A DNA stretch of 64,000 bases, from the NCBI GenBank assembly GCA_008638375.1, contig CM018052.1, forward strand, positions 4,481,017-4,545,016, in the 5' to 3' direction. The notes under the pieces are model-generated. The model was not told where the DNA came from. It worked only from the letters and a program-made list of their open reading frames with translations, and made no database searches. The translations under genes were made by a program, and so were the position numbers. This document shows, piece by piece, positions 34,618 to 45,532 of the stretch; the stretch's first letter is position 1, and every line of letters starts with the position of its first letter. Origin of the DNA: Nyssa sinensis. Its lineage: Eukaryota; Streptophyta; Magnoliopsida; Cornales; Nyssaceae.

Positions 34618-37600
34618 AAAATCCCACCCTTTGCAGATTAGGGATAACGACTGACCAGTTAGGCACCTCACCAATATACTAACCCTTTTGAAGCATTAAT
34701 GACATGTCCAACCAAAGACCTCTTGATTAGTACATAAATTCATGCATTCATAACTATACATGGCATCGGAAATAAAACATGGTAGAGCATAAACTCAATT
34801 TTGGTTCATTACATCACATTCATGTCTAAATATTATAGCCTGTAAAAACAATTCTTGGCATTCTTAATACAAAACAAACTACGTAAGTCGAAAGCCAAGA
34901 TCTCTTCCAAAATGGCTGTAATCTAAGGTTCGTCTTCATACACTAAACTATCTGAGCTATCACCTACAAAATACAGGATAAAACCTATAAGCTTTATGAA
35001 AAGCTCCTGTGTAACTCAAGTCCCTTGTCATTGGTTTCTAAAAACCCTTTTCATAACTTTCACAAACTTTATTGGATAGTAGTTAAAAGAGCTGTACTAT
35101 AAGCTACGTACATTCTTAAAAACATATTCATATAACTGTGAGTTTGCAAGATATGCTTTAAAATCAAGTAAGAGTTCATGCTAGTCTAGTTTTGCTGGAT
35201 AAATCATGACATTGTAAAAATCTGTAACTGTAAAAGTGAGAGAGAAGTAATACTTGTCAAACATCTTAATAGCATTTTCCCTTGGGGACCATAGGTCGCC
35301 ACATAGTGACTGTTAAATAATTTTAGAGCTCTTGGTTTAATATGCCTTTCGAATTCTAGACTTTCGACGAAGTTCTACTATAAGTGATATACTAATGGTC
35401 TACCAGTTCTTATCCCCCGGCAGGGTCTGTGAGGCAAGTAAAACTAAAACATGCTTACAAAAAATTCTTTAAGTTATCCATGTTATTCAAAACTATTAAA
35501 GAGATGCTACTTAAAAGCATGCAATTCAAATATTTATCACAGTATTTTAAAAACTGTCATGTAGTTAAAACATTTAGCAATAGTAATCTGAAAAATACAA
35601 AGGGCTACAAAAGAACTATATTTAATGAACATAATCTCTATTTTCGGGGTTCAGGGTTACCCACCCTAAGTTTATAGCGTTTTATTTCAATTTTGTTGTA
35701 ACTATTTTGTAGCCACTATCACATTATTCATCTTTGGATGACTTTACTTCTAACAGATTATTGCACACGCTTTCTTTAAGTTCGGATTCATCTTAAGCGA
35801 TTGCTTGTCCACTCATTCTTCCCCTAATTATAGTAGCTGTTCTGATTAAAAAGGGGTTCCACTTAATTACTTCGACCCTTTTAGTTGTCCTTTGTTTCAT
35901 CATTTCAATTATATTTTGCCATTACTCATCGTTCATGGCTTATTTCTTAGTTGGTTAATTTTTCTTTGACTACTTCTTGATTCTTTAGGTCCTATGGAAG
36001 TGCATTTCTTATATTCATTAATGTTATCTTAAAGGTGCATTTCTTATGAACCTATACTTTTTGAGCTTCATTTGGTTAAACAGACTCCACCACTAAGTTC
36101 AAAATAGTCAAGAATTCTTAAATATGAAGTTTCAGAATTTTTTGTATTCGTTTGTCTGATTAACTAAAGTTACAAAGTTGTACTAAATCTGCCTACCAAT
36201 CTTTATTTATATATTTAAAAAATCCATTTGCTAAAATGGACCCCACCATTGGGTCTAGAGCATTGAAAAACACTAATCTAGGCTTTTCGGATCTTAATTT
36301 GGTCATATATACCATTAATTATGCTAAATACAGTTTCTAGGCTCGTAATTGTCATTTTAGTATTTGTTTAGGGGTAAAATTGTCATTTTTGACATCTAAG
36401 GGGACACTTTTGTAATTAACCAAAAATTCAAGAAGTGGGTGTAATTTTCATAAGTTACTATTTTAAAAGAATCATTTTTTCTAATTTAGGAGGGTGTTCT
36501 TGAATTAATTTTCATATAAATTAGGCCCTAATATAATTTAACTAAACTATTGAGGCCAAATTGCAAATCTTGAAAATTAATTTCTTAAAAATATTAATTT
36601 TCTATTTTAGAGGGCCATTTTTGAATTATTTAAAATTCTGTCTAGATCTTAGTGGCATTTTCAAAAAGTCTTGGGGTCAATTTCTAAATATTAGAAGCTC
36701 ATTTCAGCCTCTGGGTACAACTAAATAGTGGATAAACTTATCCACATTTAGGTTAATTTTAAGTTGGATTAATTAGGCTGCCAAACAACCCTTATCCCCA
36801 AAATTGGTTTCTTATCTGTGTATGGGATAGTGTTAATTTCAATTTGGTACTTAGCCTTGTAACCAAACAATGATGATTAAGTCTTATCCCTAGATGGGAT
36901 ATCTTATCCTTGGTTCTAATGGCTATTGGGTTTGTAACCAAACAAGCAGCTAAGGGTTTATAAAACTCTAATACAAAATGACGTAGTTTGGGGGTATATT
37001 AGGGTGAAACGATTGCATTTCAACTAGGGTTTCCTTAGGTTGGTTTATAGCAAAATCACAGGCCTTACTATCATTTTGATTGATACGGTGTCATTCTACT
37101 AACTGCCAAACTTCGTTTAAAACCTTACCTAAAATGATGCAACTTTACATGTTTTAAGGCCTAAAAGACATCGTTTCCTTTAATTGTTTTAAGAGCTTGA
37201 ATTGGCTCGAATGACTCGCCCGAGTTGGTCGAGTCAACTCCATTGTCCCCAACTGGCTTTCCACTGTTCACTGAAAACCCTAATTATTTTAGACCATATT
37301 TCGTGCATTTCTTAGTTGATTTAAAGCTTTTTTTCAATCTTAATAATCTTCTAGGGTTCTAACTTATGTTTTGATATTGATTTAGAGCTTCGAATCAAGC
37401 TGAAAATAGTGATTCCAAGCTTGATATAATGATTGGTTTGATGGTTTATTCTCAGTGGTTTCTCCACCAAATGAGCTCGATCTTGCTTTTATGGAATGCT
37501 CTTGGTGAGAGATCCATGTTCCTATACTTAAAATCGAGCTTGGTGCTCAAATTAGAGAAATTTTTCTTTGGCCCTAAACTTGCGCATCATTGTTCTAGGC

Positions 37601-37735
37601 TTATTATAGGGCTTTGTGATCGTGTCTAGGGTTATTTTTGGTCTCTATGACATGCAGAACAAGGTCCAATTCATAAAATTAACTAACATGGTAGTTAGTT
37701 CATGGCTAAGTTCTTGAAGGTCAACAATGGCTACC
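34618..37735 (-). mobile_element. LTR E (B family), continues beyond the window
   Basis: Starts TGTCACATCC at 34618 after flank CAAGT, inside RT coding sequence of the old Tekay element. The body follows B2 in order down to the GGTCAACAATGGCTACC block. LTR F interrupts it at 37736. Its right end is not in the window. The small plus-strand frames in it (35429-35677, 37429-37629) lie in AT-rich LTR sequence and show no family features. Confidence 0.8.
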
Positions 37736-37820
37736 TGTAACACCCCTGACCTAATTACCAAGTAATTAGTCTAAACTTAAAGATGTCAGTGACATTAACG
37801 TATAATTACACTGTGTTAAG
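37736..37820 (+). mobile_element. Start of LTR F (plus orientation), interrupted after 85 bp
   Basis: TGTAACACCCCTGACC at 37736 is a canonical B-family LTR start in the middle of LTR E. At 37821 LTR G begins in the other direction. The rest of F must lie past the window if the nesting is intact. Confidence 0.6.
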
Positions 37821-38072
37821 TGTCACGACCAGAAACCTACCCTATGCGGATCTCGTGTTGCGAGGCTGGCCCAATGGCCGTCCCTACTTTTTTCATTCCT
37901 TTACCAATGATAATAATAAGCAATGTAACCATAACATTAAAGTGTGGAAGCCTTATTACAACATTGTTCAAAAACAAAAAATAAGTCTGACAATAACCAA
38001 ACATAAACCAATCATAAACCACTTTTAGGTGGTGAGTGCATTGGAGAGTCTATATCATTCTATTGTGCTCCT

Positions 38073-39476
38073 TGATTGGTGCAAAACTGTAAGTGCACAG
38101 TATCATAGTTTTATAGTAAAATGATAAGAAGAGTATCATTCTCAGGCATTGGTAACTTACTTTTGACAAATACCGAAATTATGCTAATCTCGACTTTATC
38201 TAGAAAATTCAATAAGATTTTTGTGATTGCAATTTAAAATAAAATCAATTCAAAGAAAATACTTAAAGGAAACGAGCGATATTGTTCAAAAAACAAATTA
38301 ATGGGAGAGAAAAATTCTAGGAAATTGATTTCACCTAATCCCTTACTATGCTTTACTCATCTAACTAATTGAATTTAATTCTCTATGTTTGTTAGCAAAT
38401 CTCTAATTCATCCAAAAACGTCTTTCGACAGTCAATTGGAAACTATTCTTGTACATTATTTTACACAAGAGTATGCAAATTAATAAACCAAGAATGCAAT
38501 AAGACCAATAATTTTTAATACTACATAGGTTCATATAAGTCTTTCGATCTCTATATTTACCTATGCTAAAATATCTAAGATCTATCCTATAATTCCCTCT
38601 TTCAACAGCAAATTACAAGATTAAAATAATCTAATTAGTGCCCAATTAATTAGAAGCAATAAGCTCAGAATAAATTAGACAAACATAAAAGAGAATTACT
38701 TCAAATTAGCATAGAAAAGCAAGTATAGTTCGAAACTAGACTACATCGTTTTCCTAGAATAAAGAAATTTAGTTCATGCTAAAAATTAAATTTAACATAA
38801 ACAAATTCACCATGATTTTTTCTGAAATGAATGAAAGAAAAAGAACTCTAAAAAATAGTCGCAGCAGCCCGCAGTGCTCCTCCAAAGTCGTAGCCGTCAT
38901 AGCCGCTGGTTCTTTTATCTTTTTCTTCCTGTTGCGCCTTCAGCCGCAGCCTCTGCTTGAGCCCCCGCTTGGTGTTTTTCTCTCTTTTTCCTCTGCTGCG
39001 CAGCCGCACGTCTTCCCTTTTCCTTTGCTTTTTTCCTTTCTTTTGATTTCCTGTTCAACCCCCTCTTTTGATTTTTTTTTCCCCACCTTTTTGTTTGCTG
39101 CCCTAGCTGCCTTTTTATAATACAGCCACAACCCCTTCTAAAGCCCAAGCCGCAAGCCTTTTTCTCATTCTTTCATTTCCTCCGCTCGGGCCCTACTCGC
39201 CTGCTTCTCTTTTTTTTTTTCCATGTTTTTTTCTCAGCAGCCTTTTGGTTCTTGCACCACAAGCCCTTTTTTTCTTCTTTTCTTTTCATCCGTCTTTCTT
39301 AAGTGCTACTTTTTTTTTCTTTGGACTTTTGTTGGATGGCTGCTTCAATTTTTTCAAATCTGAAATAAAATTTAAATAATGACAATGAAGTCTAAAATCA
39401 ACTAGAAAATAAATAAAATTAGACTAAAGTTTAAAGTTAAGAGGTGATAAAATATTCTAAATTATGCAAGTCATCA
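38073..39476 (-). repeat. 3' LTR of the Athila-like element (1404 bp)
   Basis: Matches 57995-59391 over its length. It contains T-rich runs and a low-complexity basic frame (sense strand, about 38915-39148) that has a counterpart in the other LTR at 58837-59046 with many indels; I do not take it as a gene. Confidence 0.92.
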
Positions 39477-40084
39477 AACACCCCAAACTTAAAACTTTGT
39501 TTGTCCGCAAACAAAAACTAGACCCCATAGAAAAATCTCATCACTCACCAAGCCATGATCTGAAATTAGATGTCATCACTAGCATCTTATTCTTTTAACA
39601 TCGAAGATAATCGAAAAATCAATCAAAAATTTAGCAATTTGTCAAGTAAGAGTTAAGCGTTTACTTCAACCTAAAGCTGAGACCTTGCGTGTATGAGATA
39701 GTCAATTTTAACTCCAAACCACTTGCAAACTCTGATAAAAGTGGAACAACTGAAACTAGAGGAATTCTCTCAAAACTTAACCCCATAAGTCCAATTTTCA
39801 AAAATCCTCTCCACTAATGTAGTCAACACCCAAAATCAGAGATCAAAAGATCTTTAATTAGGTTGAATGACAGGCCACAAGGTGAGGGCTAAGAAAGAAA
39901 TGGATATGGAAATTCAAAGCAAACTGGGAAAATACTTGGTGGAAAGAACAATAACATAAAATTCCACAGGACTCAAACCAAAGCTCTTTCTCGACAATAT
40001 GCTCATGCTCTTTTTTTTTTTTTTTTCCTGCCTTGATGAATAAATCACCTCTGCATAAAAGACAAACCTAACAAAAATACCTTT
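39477..40084 (-). other. Athila-like 3' untranslated region and polypurine tract
   Basis: AACACCCCAAACTT on the plus strand (39477-39490) gives a sense-strand AAGTTTGGGGTGTT directly before the LTR, the usual Athila PPT. The rest has no coding frame; a poly(T) run lies at 40010-40027. The young element inserted at 40085 with TSD CCTTT (40080-40084). Confidence 0.75.
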
Positions 40085-40758
40085 TGATGCTGCACTTTTT
40101 GACTCGCAACACGTGAGGGCTCCGTGACCTGTAGAACACTCAGAAAGATGATCAGAGGACCACCGGATTGGCTCCGGCGGTAGCCGCTCCGATGCTTAAG
40201 TAAGTAAGGGAATTGAAAGACTGTATTGAAAGTCAAAGAATGAGCATAATAATCATAAGCGTACCTCTAGGGTTTCATATATAAGCCGTGGTTCTCCTAA
40301 TTTTGATTAGGTTTTGCCGCCACGAATATCGGGATTTGATCATCAGAGATTTGCAGTTACCTTGTGGAGCATTGAATCGTAGATGGAGATAACCATAGAT
40401 AGTAGTTTCCGTGTTGAAGGCTGTTTCCTTATTCCCCGCTTAACGGCCGTTAAGGAAACCATATATGCAGTGTCGAATAAATACTGTCCAGAACAGGAGG
40501 TCTGGACGATGTACATGAGAATATCCTGAACGCTCCATCTGTACTGTATGACCGAGTTCATCGGTTCTGAATGATATATAAATAAGAATGCCCCGAAGGC
40601 TTATGGCTGCTCTGTATGATAGACATATATGAGAATACCCCGAAGGCTTGTAGCTGTTCTGTATGACCGAAATATACGAGCTCTGTAGGATCGAGATTTG
40701 TTAATCTGATAGGCACACGTGTCTCAAACTGATTGGTGTGTCTGTTTATGGTATATCA
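40085..40758 (-). repeat. 3' LTR of the Tat/Retand-like element (674 bp)
   Basis: Identical to the 5' LTR at 673 of 674 positions compared line by line. The ends form the inverted repeat TGAT/ATCA. The TSD copy CCTTT lies at 40080-40084. Confidence 0.97.
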
Positions 40759-40760
40759 GC

Positions 40761-40772
40761 TACTCCCCCCCC
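40761..40772 (-). other. Polypurine tract of the Tat/Retand-like element
   Basis: The plus strand reads TACTCCCCCCCC just past the LTR; the sense strand is GGGGGGGGAGTA followed by two bases and the LTR. Confidence 0.75.
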
Positions 40773-40848
40773 GAGCCCTTGTCAAAAGCTAGGGTTTTAA
40801 CTAGGGTTGAGGGTTTTGTGAAGAGTCATACGTTTTGCCTTCCTATTT

Positions 40849-40966
40849 CTCAAGACGCTGGTTTAAAGCGTCATTTATTGCGCAGCCGATACTCGAGAAC
40901 TCATCATTACTTTCAACCGTTGTGTCGGCTCGTCTTGGAAGGCTCATATTTCGAATGTGTATATAG
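40849..40966 (+). promoter_or_regulatory. Promoter of the antisense three-exon gene
   Basis: TATATAG at 40960-40966 lies about 185 bp before ATG 41151. Upstream, GGTTTAAAGCGTCATTTATT (40860-40879) and AACCGTTGTG (40916-40925) match blocks before the second antisense unit in the same order, which supports a shared promoter design. Confidence 0.6.
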
Positions 40967-41150
40967 AGAGAGGGAAAAGCCTTTCATACCTTTCTTCTGT
41001 ATTTACTTCCACAGTACCAGACCGCCATTCGACATATCTTGAAGTTTTGGAGGATCCCCAGTGTTCATAATTCTTTCTTGGTTTCAGGTTCGACTTTTAG
41101 TCCCCTTCTTCATTCCTTCTTGTTTGTTTCATCTCTTTCTCTTGTTCGCC

Positions 41151-43058
41151 ATGTCTGGCTTAGAATCACACCCTGGTTTGGGAAGTCCTTCTGTGACTGA
41201 TCCTCAAATGCAATTAGTGAACGTTGATGAAAATAGAATGGTAGTTCCTCCCTCCAGTCCGGGGGTCAGGATTGTCGATGCTTTTGATGATCCCCTGAAC
41301 AGGGCTGGCGAAACCTCTGGTCGGTCTGATCGCAGAGAAGAGGGTGAGAGTGTAATTACTGAAAGTATGCTGAAGGAGTTATGGGCGAAGTTCAAACTTC
41401 CCAAAAATGTTGCTTTCAGGGTCGCAGATTCTCAAGATCGCCCGGGCGATGTTAGAGATGGAGAAATCTGTGCCTATCTGGCCTGGTTTGAACTGGGTCT
41501 TACACTCCCCTTTCCTGATATAATAAAACAATTCTTTTGTTGGTTTGATCTGTGCCCCGCAGACCTGAACCTTAACAGTTGGAGACATTTGTTGAGCTTT
41601 ATCGTATTAGGGCATATGAATAATGTCAAGGTGTCCCTTGACCTGATCCGTAGCAATATGGATCTAAAACTTCAAAAGGCGAAAGGCCTTTATTACATGT
41701 CTTTTGATAGTGGGTTCAGACCCCTTACTTCTGTGCCCTCCTCCAACAAGACCTGGAAGAAATGGTACTTCTTTATTAAAGGAGGATGGGAATTCAAGAA
41801 CTTCGAGGGTCAACCTTCCACATTCCCTCGAACCACTGGGCCAAGGGGTGAGGTTTAACTTTTTCGTGGCTGCGTTGACTCTGTTTTGTTTGCCAATTTG
41901 TTGAACTGATCAATTTCTGTGTTTGCTTTGCAGTTAAGAGTGCGTGGAAGAGACCAGATTTCTCTCCCGCGATTCAGAAGCAGTATAAGAAGCTTTTGAA
42001 GCCCAGCATTAGGGATCATTCTTCCATTGTCAACCCTGATAAATTAATGGCTGCCAGGGGTAGTGTCGAGGAGATAGCTGATAATGTGATGGCTCAGTGG
42101 GAGTCCGGGCCATCACCGCCTGCGGTGGGGGAGGCTTCTTCTCCAGTGGTCCCTCCCGTTCCGAAGAAGCGGAGGCTGATTTCGTCCTCTCCGGGGCCTG
42201 CTGAGAGGGAGGAAGAGGCTCCCGTCCCTATCACGGTGGTTCCTCCAATCCCGTCTCGTCGAGCGGGTAAGGAGGCATCATCATCGGTGGCTCCTAACGT
42301 TGCTGGTCAGGGAGCCAAGAAGATTCTGAGTGAGTTCTGGGCCAAAGGCTCAGTTAAAATTAAGCCTCAGGCGTCTGAGAAGCTGCTTGCTGACTTGACC
42401 GCTCTTCAGGTTAAGATGAGCTCGTTAGGACCATATTTTCCTTACCTTTAAGCGTTTCTACTGGTGTTTGAGTCGTTTTCCTTGTGTTATGCAGACCTTG
42501 CATACCCTTTCTGCTTTGGTGGAGGTTTCTCCATCTGTGGAGGAGCTCGACCAACTTAGGGCCAATCTGGATGAACTGGGACTCCAGTTGGGTATTGCTC
42601 GGTCGGAGGCTCACGATTCTGCGGAGAAGTTGAAGGAGTGTCAGAACTCCTTGATAGTGATGGAGTCGGAGAGGAATCTTGCCGTTGAGCGGGCGAGGAG
42701 GTTGCAGGTGGAGATGAACGGCTTGCGGTACCAGCACAGTAGGCAGCTCGATGCAGCCGTGGAGCAGGCATTGGTGGACAATGAGGAAGAGATGAGGTCG
42801 AAGCTGGAAGGAATGGCCCATCGTTTGATTACGTTTGGGTTTAATAACTTCCGCTCTCGGCTTCTTGCCAAGTTTCCTGACCTAGACGTTTCCTCCATTG
42901 TGCCGCCTGGGTCTGAACCTCCAGAGGTCAACCAGGACGAAGTGGCTGATGTCCTCCCGGCCGATCCCACGGAAGTGGTTGTACCGACTGAGGTGGTTGA
43001 TACTGTACCTGCCGAACCTTCTCCTGTCGTTGATCCTGTTCCTGCTGATCAGGCTTAG
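41151..43058 (+). CDS. Antisense three-exon gene inside the Tat/Retand-like element (putative gypsy-type transposon protein)
   Basis: Exons 41151-41847, 41934-42409 and 42495-43058 splice at GT-AG sites (donors GTGAGG and GTTAAG; acceptors TTTGCAG and TATGCAG) with introns of 86 and 85 bp. Phases agree (1, then 0) and give about 578 unbroken codons from ATG 41151 (GCCATGT) to TAG. Exon 1 has MSGLESHPGLGSPSVTDPQM, then WFELGLTLPFPDIIKQFFCW and LNLNSWRHLLSFIVLGHMNN, which I recognise as the plant 'putative gypsy type transposon' domain (Transposase_28 type). Exon 2 is Pro/Ser/Val-rich with a KKRR basic cluster, a possible nuclear signal. Exon 3 is a long coiled coil (LDQLRANLDELGLQLGIARS onward) with an acidic, Pro/Val-rich tail. 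Function is unknown; a DNA- or chromatin-associated role is inference. A TATA box lies 190 bp upstream. Confidence 0.85.
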
Positions 43059-43576
43059 GATCCATATTTTGTTTTTTTTTCAATGTACTTGAGACATACA
43101 TTTGTTTAATGGAACAGTCTTTTGGTTAATGCTCGCCTTTTTGGTTATATTGCTCTGTAGCATTTGTGCGTATCTTTGAGTTATGTAGCTCTGTAGTGCC
43201 TTAACGTGTAGTTGATGGTAATAATTATTGCAAGTTACCCTGCTCTGGAGTTTAGTGTATACCAGATCAGATTTTCTTCTGCAGGAAGCTGTGTTCCGAA
43301 CTTCTTTACTTGCCTTAGGCCAGTAATTGGAGACTTTTGTTTTGAAGTATTTCAAAGCTGACCGTTTTGAATTCAGGGACATAATAATAAGTGGATATCT
43401 TTGCGGTTGTAGTTTGGTTGATCAGATCTTCTGTCTCCAGATCTGTTAGAAATCAAGAAACGTCATGGTTGATGGACCTCTGTTGTACACGTGGTCCTGT
43501 AAGTGTCAATGACATGGAGAAACCGTCACGTCACATACATGGGAAAGATTAAAAGCCTGTGTATTACGTGTATGGC

Positions 43577-43720
43577 CCTGCCCTTTGTTTCTCCCGAGAA
43601 GGTGGTTTAATACTCCATTTATTGCGCCTTCGCCGTTTGGGATTTCGAAGCTAGCACTTCGCTTAACCGCTGTGACGGTTCAGTTGGGTGGCCTTTGGTC
43701 TTCCAGTGTCTATATATATG
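43577..43720 (+). promoter_or_regulatory. Second antisense promoter, a relative of the first
   Basis: GGTTTAATACTCCATTTATT (43604-43623), then AACCGCTGTG (about 43666) and TATATATATG (43711-43720) repeat the layout of 40860-40966 with similar spacing. Two promoters in tandem suggest a duplicated antisense unit. Confidence 0.5.
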
Positions 43721-43818
43721 GAAACGAGGGCATATGGTTGTGCTCAACCCTTCTGCTCCCCGAATTGTTTGTAAGAGAGGTTTTTATATGCTGCCGGAGT
43801 TCTTCCACTCGTTCGGAG

Positions 43819-44310
43819 ATGATGGATGATTCCTTGCCTGAGTTAGGAATAATTAAACTGTGGCCAAAAGTTAACCCTCCCCTATTTTCAGTCTCCAAGG
43901 AAGGATTGAAGGAGGCACAAGTCTTCTTGTTTCCTCTGGTGTCTAGTCGAGATTTCTCCGATTGGTGGTGGCCCCTCCCTGATTCAACCGAGGCCTGGAG
44001 CGTTGGTGATGAAGACGAAGGTGAGTTGCCTCCTCTTCCTCACGCCCTGTCAGAGACCCTTGCTCCAAGTGGCTGGGGTGAAACAGACGGTGTGAAGAAG
44101 AAGATTGAAGGTGGGTTGCCTCCTCCCGCTTATAACTCAGCAGTGACGACTGCTCTGAGGGAGATGAACGGGGGCCGCCTTCTCCCCTTTGTGACTTGGC
44201 AGGAACCCTTGCTTCAATTGGCTGGGGCGTTATGCCGATTACAAAGGTGGAGAACGAAAAGTCTTCTGAGGCTCAGAGCCCTCATCATCGGTTGGTCATG
44301 GGACCAGTGA
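43819..44310 (+). CDS. Second antisense frame, unrecognised, 164 residues
   Basis: ATG at 43819, about 100 bp after TATATATATG, opens MMDDSLPELGIIKLWPKVNP, then SKEGLKEAQVFLFPLVSSRD and FSDWWWPLPDSTEAW, followed by an acidic, Pro-rich region (GDEDEGELPPLPHALSE). A segment ending LAPSGWGE (near 44080) has a counterpart in another frame (LASIGWGV, near 44220), so there may be an internal repeat and a frameshift at about 44190. I do not know this family. An AATAAA at 44596-44601 could end its transcript. It may be a decaying paralogue partner of the first antisense gene or a non-coding RNA. Confidence 0.4.
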   Translation: MMDDSLPELGIIKLWPKVNPPLFSVSKEGLKEAQVFLFPLVSSRDFSDWWWPLPDSTEAWSVGDEDEGELPPLPHALSETLAPSGWGETDGVKKKIEGGLPPPAYNSAVTTALREMNGGRLLPFVTWQEPLLQLAGALCRLQRWRTKSLLRLRALIIGWSWDQ

Positions 44311-44462
44311 TAGTGATGATGAAATGGCCTGGGCACTACTTGATGCAGACTGGGGTTCAGGGTTCCTTCCTTTCAAATGGAGCCGATGAAGGCGGTTTTA
44401 AAGGTTTTGGATCTTGTGCCCCTTTATCATCCCAGGAGAAGAGCCATTATGTTGCCAAGCGT

Positions 44463-44558
44463 AGCTTCTGTAATAGCTTCTGTAATAGCTTCTGTAGTAG
44501 CTTCTGTAATAGCTTCTGTAGTAGCTTCTGTAGTAGCTTCTGTAATAGCTTCTGTAGT
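44463..44558 (+). repeat. Eight-copy 12-bp tandem repeat
   Basis: AGCTTCTGTAAT and AGCTTCTGTAGT units, eight in a row. In one frame it reads SFCN/SFCS repeats, in the reverse YYRS repeats; it lies just before AATAAA, in the presumed 3' end of the second antisense unit. Confidence 0.95.
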
Positions 44559-44595
44559 AGTGTCTTGGTACTGATGTAAATCTTTTTGAGTTATC

Positions 44596-44601
44596 AATAA
44601 A
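44596..44601 (+). terminator. Candidate polyadenylation signal of the second antisense unit
   Basis: AATAAA in TTATCAATAAAGTTGAATTT with T-rich sequence on both sides. Confidence 0.4.
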
Positions 44602-44890
44602 GTTGAATTTCTTCTTCTCAGATCTGATATTTTCTGTGAATGTGCTCTTTTGAAACTTAAGCACCTTCTAATGCATTACCGATTGTTCTGAAAATAAATC
44701 AAAAACTTAGAAAAATGCCAGAATCGAAGTACTTCACCTTTGGTTGAAACCATGGTGCTGGTTCGTTTGACAGATAAGTCAAATAATGTAAGTGTCAGAT
44801 CCGAGGTATTCCGTTCTAGGAAACTTTAGTTGACAGGTGCTCGGAACTTTTGCCTTTGGATAGACTGGATCACAGAATCCGCTAGTTGAA

Positions 44891-45503
44891 GATGGTCCAG
44901 GCTCTGAAGGCCTGTGCATTAATAGATAGACCAGGCTCTGGAGGTCTGTGCATTAATAGATAAACCAGGCTCTGGAGGCCTGTGCATTAATATATGGACC
45001 AGGCTCTGGAGGCCTGTGCATTAATATATGGACCAAGTCATAAGACTTGTGCATTAATAGATGGACCAGGCTCTGAAGACCTGTGCATTAATAGATGGAC
45101 CAAGTTATAAGACTTGTGCATTAATAGATGGACCAGGCTCTGAAGACCTGTGCATTAATTGATGGACCAAGTCATAAGACTTGTGCATTAATAGATGGAC
45201 CAGGCTCTGAAGACCTGTGCATTAATAGATGGACCAAGTCATAAGACTTGTGCATTAATAGATGGACCAGGCTCTGAAGACCTGTGCATTAATTGATGGA
45301 CCAAGTCATAAGACTTGTGCATTAATAGATGGACCAGGCTCTGGAGGCCTGTGCATTAATAGATGGACCAGGCTCTGAAGGCCTGTGCATTAATAGATGG
45401 ACCTAGTCATAAGACTTGTGCATTAATAGATGGACCAAGTCATAAGACTTGTGCATTAATAGATGGACCAGGCTCTGAAGGCCTGTGCATTAATAGATGG
45501 ACA
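44891..45503. repeat. 18-unit tandem array of 33-34 bp hairpin units in two alternating types
   Basis: All units share GATGGACC at the start and TGTGCATTAATA at the end. Type G (34 bp) has CAGGC...GCCTG in the middle (some GAAGACCTG), type A (33 bp) CAAGTC...GACTTG. Order: G G G G A G A G A G A G A G G A A G, then a partial unit. It lies between the last codons of pol (45533) and the antisense units. It has no spacers and is not a CRISPR. Confidence 0.95.
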
Positions 45504-45532
45504 GTTTTAAGGAAGTAAAAGGAAAAAAATCT

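Noticed and set aside
38915..39148. Basic frame in the Athila-like LTR, with a similar one at 58837-59046
   Set aside because: Both are from the same LTR sequence; indels shift and truncate the peptide and composition is low-complexity Lys/Arg.
40343..40561. 72-codon frame present in both LTRs of the young element (also 51573-51791)
   Set aside because: Present twice only because LTRs are duplicates; it covers LTR promoter sequence and has no protein features.
41061..41150. Longer hydrophobic N-terminus for the antisense gene
   Set aside because: It would begin at a GTG; the ATG at 41151 has a good context and starts where the conserved protein begins.
44891..45503. Regular 33-34 bp repeats that resemble a CRISPR array
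   Set aside because: Units are contiguous with no unique spacers, in a plant retrotransposon; it is a minisatellite.
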